From Rubrimonas sp036770645 (GTDB lineage: Bacteria; Pseudomonadota; Alphaproteobacteria; Rhodobacterales; Rhodobacteraceae): a stretch of 43,861 nucleotides of DNA. The DNA is taken from contig DAIPIU010000022.1 of NCBI GenBank assembly GCA_036770645.1, positions 1 to 43,861 of the forward strand, given 5' to 3'. The notes under the pieces are model-generated. The model did no database searches and had not been told where the DNA came from. It saw only the letters and a program-made list of their open reading frames with translations. Made by a program: the position numbers and the translations under genes. Below are positions 7,209 through 15,838 of this stretch, one piece after another; the first letter of the stretch is position 1, and the number at the start of each line of letters is the position of its first letter.

Positions 7209-8048
7209 ATGCTGGACCGCGTCATGCCCTTCGGCCGCCGCCCCGCCACAGCGGCGCGCGGCGACGGGCGCATCGAGATCGACGGCGTCTCGGTCAGCTT
7301 CGGCAGCGGCGCGACCGCGGCGAAAGCGGTCGAGACCACCTCGCTGACCATGGAGCCGGGCCAGTTCGTCTGCCTGCTCGGCCCCTCGGGCTGCGGCAAG
7401 TCCACGCTGCTGAACGCCGTGGCGGGCTATGTCCGCCCGACGACCGGGGCCGTGCGCGTCGACGGGGCGGAGGTGCGCCAGCCTGGCCCCGACCGGGGCA
7501 TGGTGTTCCAGCAATATTCCCTGATGCCATGGAAGACGATCCGCCAGAACGTGGCCTTCGGGCCGCGGCTGGCCGGCAAGGGCCGCGCCGAGTCGACCTC
7601 GATCGCCAACACCTTCCTCAACCTCGTCGGCCTGTCCCGCTTCGGCGACCGCTATCCTGGCGAGCTGTCGGGCGGCATGCAGCAGCGCGTCGGCATCGCG
7701 CGGGCGCTGGCGAACTATCCGCGCGTGCTGCTGATGGACGAGCCCTTCGGGGCGCTGGACGCGCAGACCCGGCTGATGATGCAGGAGAGCCTGCTGTCGC
7801 TCTGGGCCGAGTTCAACATCACCGTGCTGTTCGTGACCCATGATGTGGACGAGGCGATCTTCCTGGCCGACCGGGTGGTGATCATGAGCGCGGGGCCGGG
7901 CCGCATCATCGCCGACCTGCCCATCGCGCTGCCCCGGCCGCGCAGCCCGCAGGTCGCCACCGAGCCCGCCTTCATCGCCGCCAAGCGCGCCTGCCTCGAC
8001 CATATCCGCGCCGAAAGCCTGCGCGCCTTCGCGGAGCAGTCGCGCTGA
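7209..8048 (+). CDS. Tau/NitT-type ABC transporter ATPase (system A)
   Basis: A 279-residue nucleotide-binding subunit of the SsuB/TauB family. It has Walker A (GPSGCGKST), a Q-loop (MVFQQYSLMPWK), the signature LSGGMQQR, Walker B (VLLMDEPFGALD) and an H-loop (VTHDVDEA). A GGAGG ribosome site precedes the ATG. It is very similar to the system B ATPase (11154-11993), including the shared C-terminal ending of the type ESLRAFA, so systems A and B probably arose by duplication. Its stop codon overlaps the proposed CTG start of the next gene. Confidence 0.95.
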   Translation: MLDRVMPFGRRPATAARGDGRIEIDGVSVSFGSGATAAKAVETTSLTMEPGQFVCLLGPSGCGKSTLLNAVAGYVRPTTGAVRVDGAEVRQPGPDRGMVFQQYSLMPWKTIRQNVAFGPRLAGKGRAESTSIANTFLNLVGLSRFGDRYPGELSGGMQQRVGIARALANYPRVLLMDEPFGALDAQTRLMMQESLLSLWAEFNITVLFVTHDVDEAIFLADRVVIMSAGPGRIIADLPIALPRPRSPQVATEPAFIAAKRACLDHIRAESLRAFAEQSR

Positions 8049-9067
8049 CGCCGACCCCTCCCGCGCCGCGCCTGTCGCTCGCCGCGCTGCGGGGCGCCGT
8101 CTGGGATCGCGGGCCCGGGCTGCTTCTGGCCTGCGTGCTGGCGCTGGCGGCCGTGGCGCTGGCCGAACGGCATGGCGGGCCGGCCATGCTGTTCGCGCTG
8201 CTGCTGGGCATGCCGTTCAACTTCCTTGCCACGGATCCGCGCTGCGCCGCGGGGGTCGATCTGGCGGCGCGCAGCCTGCTGCGCATCGCCGTCATGCTGC
8301 TGGGCCTGCGGATCGCGCCTGCCGACATCGCGGCGCTGGGCGGATCGACCGCGCTGGCGGTCGGGGCGCTCGTGGCCGCGACCATGGCGGCGGGACTTGC
8401 CGTCGCGCCGCTGCTGGGGCGCGACTGGCGGCTGGCGGTGCTGACCGGCGGCGCGGTGGCGATCTGCGGGGCGTCCGCGGCGCTCGCCATCGCCGCAGTC
8501 CTGCCGCGCGACGCGCGGGCGGAACGGGACACGCTGTTCACCGTGGTCGCCGTCACGACCCTGTCGACCGCGGCGATGATCGCCTATCCGCCGCTGTTCG
8601 CGGCGCTGGGTTTCTCCGACCGCGCGACCGGCGTGCTGATCGGGGCCACGGTCCACGACGTGGCGCAGGTGGTCGGCGCGGGGTATTCGGTGTCCGACCC
8701 CGCCGGGGACATCGCGACGGTCGTCAAACTGCTGCGGGTGGCGATGCTGCCCGCGGTCCTCGTGCTGATCCTCGCCGCGACGGCGCGGCGGGGAGGCGGC
8801 GCGGCGTTGGCCCCGCCGTGGTTCCTCGTTGGATTCGTCGCGCTCGCTGGCGCCAACGCCGCCGGGCTGGTGCCCGCGGTCGTGGCGGACGCGGCCGGCG
8901 AGGCCTCGCGCGGGCTGCTGGTCGTCGCCATCGCCGCGCTGGGGATCAAGACATCGCTGCGCGCGCTGGCGCTGGTCGGGGGCGGCCATCTCTGGCTGGT
9001 CGTCGCCGAGACGGTCGCGCTTCTGCTCTGCGCCGCGACATTCGCCGCGCTCGGGTTGCTCGGCTGA
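8045..9067 (+). CDS. YeiH/UPF0324-family membrane protein, putative sulfate/sulfite exporter (TauZ-like)
   Basis: About 340 residues with roughly ten hydrophobic helices. Family hallmarks are VAICGASAALAIAAVLPR, the GVLIGATVHDVAQVVGAGY motif and the closing GIKTSL segment. YeiH/TauZ-type proteins are proposed to export sulfate or sulfite released from sulfonates such as taurine. No ATG lies near the expected N-terminus. A GTG at 8135 would cut into the first helix. The frame is open back to a CTG at 8045 that overlaps the ATPase stop (CTGA), with a CGGAG ribosome site 8 bases upstream, giving the normal family length; I use that start but mark it uncertain. The gene ties transporter A to sulfur release. 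Confidence 0.82.
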   Translation: MTPTPPAPRLSLAALRGAVWDRGPGLLLACVLALAAVALAERHGGPAMLFALLLGMPFNFLATDPRCAAGVDLAARSLLRIAVMLLGLRIAPADIAALGGSTALAVGALVAATMAAGLAVAPLLGRDWRLAVLTGGAVAICGASAALAIAAVLPRDARAERDTLFTVVAVTTLSTAAMIAYPPLFAALGFSDRATGVLIGATVHDVAQVVGAGYSVSDPAGDIATVVKLLRVAMLPAVLVLILAATARRGGGAALAPPWFLVGFVALAGANAAGLVPAVVADAAGEASRGLLVVAIAALGIKTSLRALALVGGGHLWLVVAETVALLLCAATFAALGLLG

Positions 9068-9081
9068 CGATCGCCCCGCAA

Positions 9082-9107
9082 GTTGCGTAATGCGCGCGCA
9101 TTATGGC
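9082..9107. promoter_or_regulatory. Palindromic operator candidate upstream of the system B binding protein
   Basis: TAATGCGCGCGCATTA (9088-9103) is a perfect 16-bp palindrome, with GTTGCG immediately before it (9082-9087). The 10-mer GCATTATGGC at 9098-9107 recurs in reverse orientation at 4764-4773 upstream of system A. The 276-bp gap between the exporter and the binding protein (9068-9343) therefore looks like a regulated promoter region. The Crp/Fnr paralogs are the natural candidates to bind (inference). Confidence 0.5.
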
Positions 9108-9343
9108 CATGCATGCACAATTCATCATCGCAAAACCTGCGCGCCGCGCCGCCACTGCCTGATTTCCGGCAAGTAATTGCTGGCTGGCCCGGGGTGCAAC
9201 GCGAAAAGATGACCCTGAAGGATCGGCGGCCCTCCGGCGACCCGGCGCGCTGCACGCCTGGCCCCAAGGGACGGATCGACGACACGCCGTCGCGAGCGGG
9301 GACGCATCGTCCCCGCGACGGGCGCAGAAAAGGGCTCGACACG

Positions 9344-10345
9344 ATGATCGGACAGGGACACGGACGCGTCACCCACGCGAAGCGGCTGGCGGCCGTCGCG
9401 CTGCTCTGGTTCGGGGCCGGCGCGGTCCCCGCGCTTGGCGCCGGTGTTCCGGTGCGGCTGGCGGTGAACGTCTCGCCGATCTCGGGCATGGCCATCGTGG
9501 CCGAGGAGGGCGGCTTCTTCGACGCCCGCGGCCTCGACGTGACCATAAGCAACTTCACCTCGGGCCGGGACGCGCTGAACAGCGTGCTGGGCGGCGCCGC
9601 CGATCTTGCAACGACAGCCGAAGCGCCGGTGACGGCCGCCACGATGGCCGGGCAGCCCATCGCGTTCCTTGCCCGCATGGAATACTCCGACCTCAAGACG
9701 CTGACCCGCGCCGGGGCCGCCATCGCGGCCCCGGCGGATCTGCGCGGCAAGCGCGTCGCCTTCACGGCCGGCACGGGCGGCGAGGTCTACACCATGGCGC
9801 TGCTGGCCAATGCGGGCCTCGCGCCCGCCGATGTGTCGCTGGTGAACCTGCGGCCGCAGGACATGCTGCCGGCGATGGCCGCGGGCGACATCGACGCCTT
9901 CAACACCTGGGAGCCGCACATCTCGAACGGGCGCAAGGCGCTGGGCGACGGGGCGGTGCTGATCGACACCGCCGGCACGTACTTCGAGACCTTCAACATC
10001 GTGGCGATGCAGGGCTGGCTCGCGGCCAACCCAGACACCGCCGACGCCTTCCTGACCGCGCTGCTGGACGCCGAGGCGTGGATGAAGGGCAACCGCGAGG
10101 ACGCGATCGCGCTGGTGGCCTCGGCCGTCGGCATGGACGCGGCGGACCTTGCCGGCATCTGGGACGACTATGTGTTCGAGCTGACCCTCGACCAGAAGCA
10201 GATGGACGTGCTGACCGCCCATGCCGCATGGCGTCTGTCCAGCGGCAACCATCCCGACGGCGCGACGATGCCGGACTTCACCACGGTCATCTTCCCCGAA
10301 CCGCTGCGCCGCGTCGCGCCGGACCGCGTGCGGGCCCCGTTCTGA
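9344..10345 (+). CDS. Tau/NitT-type ABC transporter substrate-binding protein (system B)
   Basis: A 333-residue periplasmic binding protein of normal family length. A signal peptide covers about residues 1-33 (HAKRLAAVALLWFGAGAVPALGAG, in two parts). The NMT1/SsuA pattern is clear: VNVSPISGMAIVAEEGGFF, ALNSVLGGAADLATTAEAPV, DLRGKRVAFTAGTGGEVY and MAAGDIDAFNTWEPH. The ATG at 9344 has an AAGGG ribosome site about 9 bases upstream and gives a clean signal peptide; upstream in-frame codons do not look coding. The permease begins 2 bp after the stop. Ligand unknown; the downstream amidase hints at an amide or ureido compound. Confidence 0.9.
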   Translation: MIGQGHGRVTHAKRLAAVALLWFGAGAVPALGAGVPVRLAVNVSPISGMAIVAEEGGFFDARGLDVTISNFTSGRDALNSVLGGAADLATTAEAPVTAATMAGQPIAFLARMEYSDLKTLTRAGAAIAAPADLRGKRVAFTAGTGGEVYTMALLANAGLAPADVSLVNLRPQDMLPAMAAGDIDAFNTWEPHISNGRKALGDGAVLIDTAGTYFETFNIVAMQGWLAANPDTADAFLTALLDAEAWMKGNREDAIALVASAVGMDAADLAGIWDDYVFELTLDQKQMDVLTAHAAWRLSSGNHPDGATMPDFTTVIFPEPLRRVAPDRVRAPF

Positions 10346-10347
10346 CC

Positions 10348-11154
10348 GTGGCCCGACCGTCCGACCCGGCCCTCGCGGGCGCGGCGCGCGCCCGGGCCGC
10401 CCGGCGGCGCGAGCGGCTGAGGCGGGCGCTGGCCACGCTGTCGATCCCGCTGTTCCTGGGGCTGTGGGAGACGGTGTCGCGGTCGGGCGCGGTCAACGCC
10501 ATCCTGTTCCCGCCACCCAGCGCGGTCGCATCGGCGCTGGTAGCGTGGGCGCGCAGCGGCCAGTTGTGGATCGACTTCCTCATGAGCCTTTCGCGGGTCG
10601 TCGTCGGCTTCTCGGCCGGGGCGCTGGCCGGCGCGGCCGTGGGCGTCGTGACCGGGCGCTACGCGATGGCCTCGGCGCTGCTGACGCCGCTGTTCCAGCT
10701 GCTGCGCCCGATCCCGCCCATCGCCTTCGTGCCGATCGTCATCCTGTGGTTCGGGCTGGGCGAGCTGGGGAAGTACTTCCTGGTGTTCTGGGGCGTGTTC
10801 TTCACGGTGTGGATCGCGGCGCATCTCGGGGTGCAGCGCGTCGACGAGCGCCTCGTCCGCGCCGCCCGCTCGCTTGGCACGCCGGAACGCCGCATGCTGC
10901 CCGAGGTGCTGCTGCCGGGCGCGCTGCCCTACATCTTCGTCGGCCTGCGCACGGCGGTGTCGATCTCGTTCTACACGCTGGTCGCGGCCGAGCTCGCCGG
11001 CACCTTCGCCGGGCTCGCCTACCGGATCGACATCGCGCAGCACAACCTGCGCATGACGCAGATGATGGGGGGCCTCGTGGTGCTCGGCGCGATCTCGGCG
11101 ACGGCGGACCGGCTGTTCGGCATGGCCGCGCGCCGTCTCGTGTGGTGGTCGTAA
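10348..11154 (+). CDS. Tau/NitT-type ABC transporter permease (system B)
   Basis: A 268-residue SsuC/TauC-type permease. An Arg-rich cytoplasmic N-terminus (ARARAARRRERLRRAL) is followed by about six helices. LLRPIPPIAFVPIVILWFG is the typical family segment, and the EAA loop reads VRAARSLGTPERRMLPEVLLPGALP in two parts. The GTG start lies 2 bp after the binding-protein stop, and the TAA stop overlaps the ATPase start (TAATG), so the three genes are translationally coupled. Confidence 0.92.
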   Translation: MARPSDPALAGAARARAARRRERLRRALATLSIPLFLGLWETVSRSGAVNAILFPPPSAVASALVAWARSGQLWIDFLMSLSRVVVGFSAGALAGAAVGVVTGRYAMASALLTPLFQLLRPIPPIAFVPIVILWFGLGELGKYFLVFWGVFFTVWIAAHLGVQRVDERLVRAARSLGTPERRMLPEVLLPGALPYIFVGLRTAVSISFYTLVAAELAGTFAGLAYRIDIAQHNLRMTQMMGGLVVLGAISATADRLFGMAARRLVWWS

Positions 11155-11993
11155 TGGACGGCGGGCCGGGTCCGACCGCCGCGAGGACCGCGGACACCGC
11201 GCTGGGCCGCATCGCGGTCGAACGCGTGACCATCGCCTTCGGCGAGGGGGCACGCGCGCTGCGGGCCGTGGACCGCGTGTCGGCCGAGATCGCCGCCGGG
11301 TCCTTCGTCTGCCTGCTGGGCCCGTCGGGCTGCGGCAAGTCCACCCTGCTGAACGCAGTGGCGGGCTTCGAGACGCCGTTCGAGGGCCGCGTGCTGCTCG
11401 ACGGCGCGCCGGTCGAGGCGCCGGGGCCGGACCGCGGCATGGTCTTCCAGGCCCCGACGCTGTTCCCCTGGAAATCGGTGCGCGCCAACGTCGCCCATGG
11501 CCCGCGGATGCTCGGAGCCGGGCGGGCCGAGGCGAACCGCATCGCCGACCGCTTCCTCGCCATGGTCGGCCTGACCCGCTTCGCCGATGCGCGCCCCCAG
11601 ACCCTGTCGGGCGGCATGCAGCAGCGCGTCGGCATCGCCCGGGCGCTGGCGACGCGGCCCAAGGTGCTGCTGATGGACGAACCCTTCGGCGCGCTCGACG
11701 CCCAGACCCGCGCGATGATGCAGGAGAACCTGCTCCAGATCTGGGCCGAGACGCGCTGCACCGTCCTGTTCGTCACCCATGACGTGGACGAGGCCGTGTT
11801 CCTCGGCGACCGGATCCTCGTCATGAGCGCCGGGCCGGGGCGGATCATCGCCGACATCGCGGTCGACCTGCCGCGCCCGCGCGACCCCGCGCTGTCGCTG
11901 GCCCCGCGTTTCCTCGAACTCAAGCGCGAATGCCTCGTCCATGTCCGCACCGAGAGCCTGCGCGCCTTCGCGCGGCAGGCCGGCGACGGCTGA
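11154..11993 (+). CDS. Tau/NitT-type ABC transporter ATPase (system B)
   Basis: A 279-residue SsuB/TauB-type ATPase with Walker A GPSGCGKST, signature LSGGMQQR, Walker B VLLMDEPFGALD and H-loop VTHDVDEA. Long stretches are identical to the system A ATPase, whereas the system C ATPase (14990-15838) is clearly more distant. It overlaps the permease stop by one base. The amidase gene follows after 22 bp and is probably in the same operon. Confidence 0.95.
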   Translation: MDGGPGPTAARTADTALGRIAVERVTIAFGEGARALRAVDRVSAEIAAGSFVCLLGPSGCGKSTLLNAVAGFETPFEGRVLLDGAPVEAPGPDRGMVFQAPTLFPWKSVRANVAHGPRMLGAGRAEANRIADRFLAMVGLTRFADARPQTLSGGMQQRVGIARALATRPKVLLMDEPFGALDAQTRAMMQENLLQIWAETRCTVLFVTHDVDEAVFLGDRILVMSAGPGRIIADIAVDLPRPRDPALSLAPRFLELKRECLVHVRTESLRAFARQAGDG

Positions 11994-12015
11994 CCGCGTG
12001 CACCCGGAGACCCCG

Positions 12016-13371
12016 ATGACCGAGACGCCGACAGCGGAACCGATGGCCGCCCTGCGCCGCGCCTATCGCCGCGGCGAGACCAGCCCCAGCGCCGTGATGG
12101 AAGCCGCGCTGACCCGGCTGGGCGACCCGGACCAGAGCGGCGCGTGGATCTCGACCGTCGATCCGGACCGGGCCATGGAGGCCGCGCGCGCGCTGGAGGC
12201 GCGGCGCGACGCCATCGACGCGCTGCCGCTCTACGGCCAGATCTTCTCGGTCAAGGACAACATCGACGCGGCGGGCGTGCCCACCACCGCGGCCTGCCCC
12301 GCCTTCGCCTACACGCCCGACCGCTCGGCCACGGTGGTCGAGCGGGCGCTGGCGGCCGGGGCGCTTTACCTCGGGAAGACCAACCTCGACCAGTTCGCGA
12401 CCGGCCTCGTGGGCGTGCGCACCCCCTACGGCGTCGCCCGCAACCCGCGCGCGCCGGCCTACATCCCCGGGGGCTCGAGCTCGGGCGCGGCGGTCAGCGT
12501 CGCGACCGGCCTGTGCGGCTTCGCCATCGGCAGCGACACCGGCGGCTCGGGCCGCGTGCCGGCGAGCTGCACCGGCATCGTCGGCCTGAAGCCCGCGCCC
12601 GGGGCGCTGAGCCGCCGCGGCATGCTCTACGCCTGCCGCAGCTTCGACACCGCCACCGTGTTCGCGGCGGGGCCTTCGGATGCGCTGCGCGCCTTCGACG
12701 CGCTGGCCGCGCACGATCCGGAGGACCCCTATTCCGACGCGGCGCGCCCCGCATGGCGCAAGGCGCAGGCCGACCCTTCGACGGCGCGGATCGCCGTGCC
12801 CCGCGCCGACCAGCGCGACTTCTTCGGCGACCCAGACACGCCCGGCCTGTTCGACAGGGCGCTCGCGCGGGCCGCCGCCTGCGCGGAGCGGGTGGAGGAG
12901 GTCGATTTCGCGCCCTTCCTCGCGCTGAACGACCTGATGTTCTTCGGACCGTTCCTCGCTGAACGCGACGTGTCCGTGGGCGATTTCGTCCGGGCCAACC
13001 CGGACGCCTGCATCCCCGCGGTGCGCGACCTGATCCTCGGGTCGGCGCGCTTCACCGCCGCCGACGCCTATCGGGCCGCCTATGCGGTGGCGGACGCCCG
13101 CGCAGCCCTGCGTCCGTTCTGGGAGCGGCACGACGCGCTGATGGTGCCGACCGTGGGCCGCCCGACGACGCTGGCCGAGGCCGAGGCGGACCCCTTCGGC
13201 CCCAGCTTCCGCAACGGCCGCTACACCAACTACGCCAATCCGCTGGGCCTCGCCGCCGTCGCGGTCCCCGCCGGCGCGAACCGCGACGGCGCGCCCTGGG
13301 GCGTGACCTTCCTCGCGCCCGCGGGTTCGGAGGCGTGGCTCTGCCGCCTCGCCGTCGCCTTCCTCGGCTGA
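12016..13371 (+). CDS. Amidase-signature hydrolase, allophanate hydrolase (AtzF)-like
   Basis: A 451-residue cytoplasmic amidase-signature enzyme. The catalytic lysine is in SVKDNID (K80), the Gly/Ser-rich loop is GGSSSG (about 152-157) and the nucleophilic serine is in DTGGSGR (S178). Segments such as AACPAFAYTPDRSATVV, GKTNLDQFATGLVG and IVGLKPAPG match what I know of allophanate hydrolases, which cleave allophanate to ammonia and carbon dioxide. Full-length AtzF is about 600 residues; the C-terminal decarboxylation-type domain is missing, and no urea carboxylase is nearby. It may therefore hydrolyse another amide or ureido compound imported by system B. A CGGAGA ribosome site precedes the ATG. 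It converges on the minus-strand operon with 7 bp between them. Confidence 0.85.
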   Translation: MTETPTAEPMAALRRAYRRGETSPSAVMEAALTRLGDPDQSGAWISTVDPDRAMEAARALEARRDAIDALPLYGQIFSVKDNIDAAGVPTTAACPAFAYTPDRSATVVERALAAGALYLGKTNLDQFATGLVGVRTPYGVARNPRAPAYIPGGSSSGAAVSVATGLCGFAIGSDTGGSGRVPASCTGIVGLKPAPGALSRRGMLYACRSFDTATVFAAGPSDALRAFDALAAHDPEDPYSDAARPAWRKAQADPSTARIAVPRADQRDFFGDPDTPGLFDRALARAAACAERVEEVDFAPFLALNDLMFFGPFLAERDVSVGDFVRANPDACIPAVRDLILGSARFTAADAYRAAYAVADARAALRPFWERHDALMVPTVGRPTTLAEAEADPFGPSFRNGRYTNYANPLGLAAVAVPAGANRDGAPWGVTFLAPAGSEAWLCRLAVAFLG

Positions 13372-13378
13372 CGGTCCG

Positions 13379-14212
13379 TCAGCGCGCGGACAGGCCCGGC
13401 GCGGCGAGGACCGAGGCGCAGATCGGCCCGTCCGCGCTGGCGAGATCGTCGAGGATGGTGAAGTGGTTGCGCCCCTCCGGCGCGCCGAAGGCGACCGCGG
13501 CCCCGCCCCGCCCCGCATGCGCCGCATAGGCGCGGGACTGGCGGCGCAATTCGGGCAACTCCGCCCCGCCGACCCAGACCGCGACCGGCCTTGCGGGCGG
13601 GGGAAGCAGGATCGGGCTCATGGCCGCGGCCTCCGCCGCGTCGAGGCCGATGGTCGCGTTGATGCCGCAGGCCGCGATGGGGGCGAGGTCGTAGAGCCCG
13701 CTGACCAGCACGCCCGCGCTCACGGCGGGGTGGTCCAGCGCCATCGCCGCCAGATGCGCCCCCGCCGACCAGCCGCCGACCGCGAGCGGGGCGCCCGGCG
13801 CCTCGGCCGCGATGCGGTCGAGCGCGGCCCGCACGCAGGCCGCGATGGCGGCGACCCGGGCCGCGGGGGCCAGCGGATAGCCGATCACCGCCACATCGAC
13901 CCCAGCCGCGTTCAGCCCGTCCGCGATGAACGAGAACATGCTGCGGTCGTTGCGGATCCAGTAGCCGCCATGGACGAAGGCGAACACGCCGCGGCCGCCG
14001 CCGCCCGCCCCGGGGAACAGGTCGATCTCCTCGCGCGGGCCGGGACCGTAGCGCAGCGCCGCGCCCGTCGGGCGGGCGGCCCGGGTCGCGGCGCTGCGCG
14101 CGCGCCAGCCCTCGATCACCGCGGCGCTGTCGGGCACGGAGCCGAGATTGTCGTAGGCGGCGTCGAGCGCGGCCCGGTCCAGCGCGCGCCACGCGTCCGC
14201 GTCGCCGGTCAC
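13379..14212 (-). CDS. Alpha/beta hydrolase, arylformamidase/esterase-like
   Basis: A 277-residue serine hydrolase. The oxyanion-hole motif HGGYW is at residues 81-85, the nucleophile elbow GWSAG at 147-151 (S149), and a C-terminal histidine in GRNHF. HGGYW plus this spacing is typical of the kynurenine formamidase/carboxylesterase group, enzymes that hydrolyse N-formyl amides or esters. The GTG start at 14212 overlaps the permease stop as GTGA, a translational-coupling arrangement, so it is the last gene of the system C operon. The substrate is probably related to what system C imports (inference). Confidence 0.85.
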   Translation of the reverse strand: MTGDADAWRALDRAALDAAYDNLGSVPDSAAVIEGWRARSAATRAARPTGAALRYGPGPREEIDLFPGAGGGGRGVFAFVHGGYWIRNDRSMFSFIADGLNAAGVDVAVIGYPLAPAARVAAIAACVRAALDRIAAEAPGAPLAVGGWSAGAHLAAMALDHPAVSAGVLVSGLYDLAPIAACGINATIGLDAAEAAAMSPILLPPPARPVAVWVGGAELPELRRQSRAYAAHAGRGGAAVAFGAPEGRNHFTILDDLASADGPICASVLAAPGLSAR

Positions 14213-14997
14213 CGCCTGCCCTCCCAGTGCACCAGCCTGCGCCCGGCCCAGGCGATCAGCCGGTCGCTGATCAGCCCGATCAGGCCGATGACGATGACGC
14301 CCGCGAAGACATGAGTCGTGCGGAAGAAGCTGGCGGCGTCGAGGATGATGAAGCCGAGGCCCCGGTCGCCGCCGAGCAGCTCCGAGGCGACGAGGATCGT
14401 CAGGCCGGTGCCCATCGAGACCCGCAGCCCGGTGGTGATCTGGGGCAGCGCCGACGGGAAGACCACGAAGCGGAACACCTGCCAGCGGCTCGCGCCCATG
14501 GACTGGGCCGCGCGCAGGGCGTCGACGGCGCAGCCGCGCGCGCCCGCCTGCGCGTTCACCATCATGATCAGGAACACGGTCACGAAGATCAGCAGCGTCT
14601 TGGACAGCTCGCCGATCCCGAACCACAGGATGAACAGCGGGATCAGCCCGAGCGGCGGGATCGGCCGCACGATCTCGGCCGGCGCCAGCAGCGCGGCGTC
14701 CACGGCGGGCGAGCGCGCGCGCAGCAGCCCGACCAGCACCCCCAGCACCGCCCCCGCGGCGAAGGCCACGCCCACGCGCCGCAGGCTGGCCCAGAGATGC
14801 GTCCAGAGCGGCACGCCCGAATAGCCGCGGTCGATCATGTCGAGGAATGTCGCCGCCACCGCCCCCGGCGCCGGAAGGATGATGGGCGCGACCATGCCCA
14901 GCGCCGTCGCGGCCTGCCAGGCGAGCAGGATGGACAGCGGCGACAGCACCGCGATGGTCCAGTAGCGCCGCGCGGCGCTGCGGTCGTCGTCATGCAT
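14209..14997 (-). CDS. Tau/NitT-type ABC transporter permease (system C)
   Basis: A 262-residue SsuC/TauC-type permease with about six membrane helices. The segment EIVRPIPPLGLIPLFILWFG and the EAA loop ALRAAQSMGASRWQVFRFVV are characteristic. It overlaps the ATPase gene by 8 bp upstream and the hydrolase gene by 4 bp downstream, so the operon is tightly coupled. The N-terminus (MHDDDRSAARRYW) is short and cytoplasmic. Confidence 0.93.
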   Translation of the reverse strand: MHDDDRSAARRYWTIAVLSPLSILLAWQAATALGMVAPIILPAPGAVAATFLDMIDRGYSGVPLWTHLWASLRRVGVAFAAGAVLGVLVGLLRARSPAVDAALLAPAEIVRPIPPLGLIPLFILWFGIGELSKTLLIFVTVFLIMMVNAQAGARGCAVDALRAAQSMGASRWQVFRFVVFPSALPQITTGLRVSMGTGLTILVASELLGGDRGLGFIILDAASFFRTTHVFAGVIVIGLIGLISDRLIAWAGRRLVHWEGRR

Positions 14998-15838
14998 GGG
15001 AGCCGCCCCCGCCCGGGCGCCCGCGCATCCGCCGGTAGATGCGCTCGCGCAGCTTCAGGAAGGCCGGCGCGAGCCGGTTCTCGGGGTTGTCGCGCGGCTG
15101 GGGCAGGTCGACGGCATAGGTCTCGTAGCGGCCCTCGCGGATGTCCTCGAGCAGCAGGATGCGGTCACCCAGGAACACAGCCTCGTCGATGCTGTGGGTG
15201 ATGAACAGGACCGTGCAGCCGGTGCGGTCGCGGATGCGCAGCACCTCCTCCTGCATCGTCTCGCGCGTCTGCACGTCGAGCGCCGAGAACGGCTCGTCCA
15301 TCAGCATCATGCGCGGCCCGGCCGCCAGCACCCGCGCCAGCCCCACGCGCTGGCGCATGCCGCCGGACAGCTCGTACGGATAGCGGTCCTCGGCGCCCGA
15401 CAGGCCGACCAGCGACGCCATCTCGCGCGCGACGCGGGCGCGTTCCGCGCGGGGGCGGCCGGCGCAGCGCAGGCTGAAGGCGATGTTCTCGGCCACGGTC
15501 ATCCAGTCGAACAGGGCCGCCGACTGGAACACCACGCCCCGGTCCGGCCCGGGGCCGGTGATCTGGCGGCCGGCGATCAGCGCGAAGCCCTCGGTCGGCC
15601 GCAGGAACCCGGCCGCGAGGTTCAGGATCGTGGTCTTGCCGCAGCCCGACGCCCCCAGCACCGCGACCAGCTCGCCGGGCCGGATCGAGAAGCTGAGGTC
15701 GCGCATCACCGTCTTGTCGCCATAGCCGAAGCCGACCCCCTCGAACGAGAGGATCGGCCGCGTTCCCGCGGGACCTGCGGCGCCCATCGGGCCGGATGCC
15801 GGCCCTGCCGCCAGCGCCGTGCGTCCCGCCCCCCTCAC
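14990..15838 (-). CDS. Tau/NitT-type ABC transporter ATPase (system C)
   Basis: A 282-residue ATPase with Walker A GASGCGKTT, Q-loop VVFQSAALFDW, signature LSGGMRQR, Walker B MMLMDEPFSALD and H-loop ITHSIDEA. It is more divergent than the system A/B pair. The N-terminal 28 residues are Gly/Ala-rich with no clear role, so a start further inside is possible. It overlaps the binding-protein stop by 4 bp. Confidence 0.93.
   Translation of the reverse strand: MRGAGRTALAAGPASGPMGAAGPAGTRPILSFEGVGFGYGDKTVMRDLSFSIRPGELVAVLGASGCGKTTILNLAAGFLRPTEGFALIAGRQITGPGPDRGVVFQSAALFDWMTVAENIAFSLRCAGRPRAERARVAREMASLVGLSGAEDRYPYELSGGMRQRVGLARVLAAGPRMMLMDEPFSALDVQTRETMQEEVLRIRDRTGCTVLFITHSIDEAVFLGDRILLLEDIREGRYETYAVDLPQPRDNPENRLAPAFLKLRERIYRRMRGRPGGGGSHA

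Noticed and set aside
4754..7405. 883-codon minus-strand open frame opposite system A
   Set aside because: Low-complexity antisense shadow of clear ABC transporter genes; a typical artefact of high GC at third codon positions.
9088..9103. Intrinsic terminator after the YeiH-like gene
   Set aside because: The palindrome has no loop bases and no T-run; an operator fits better.
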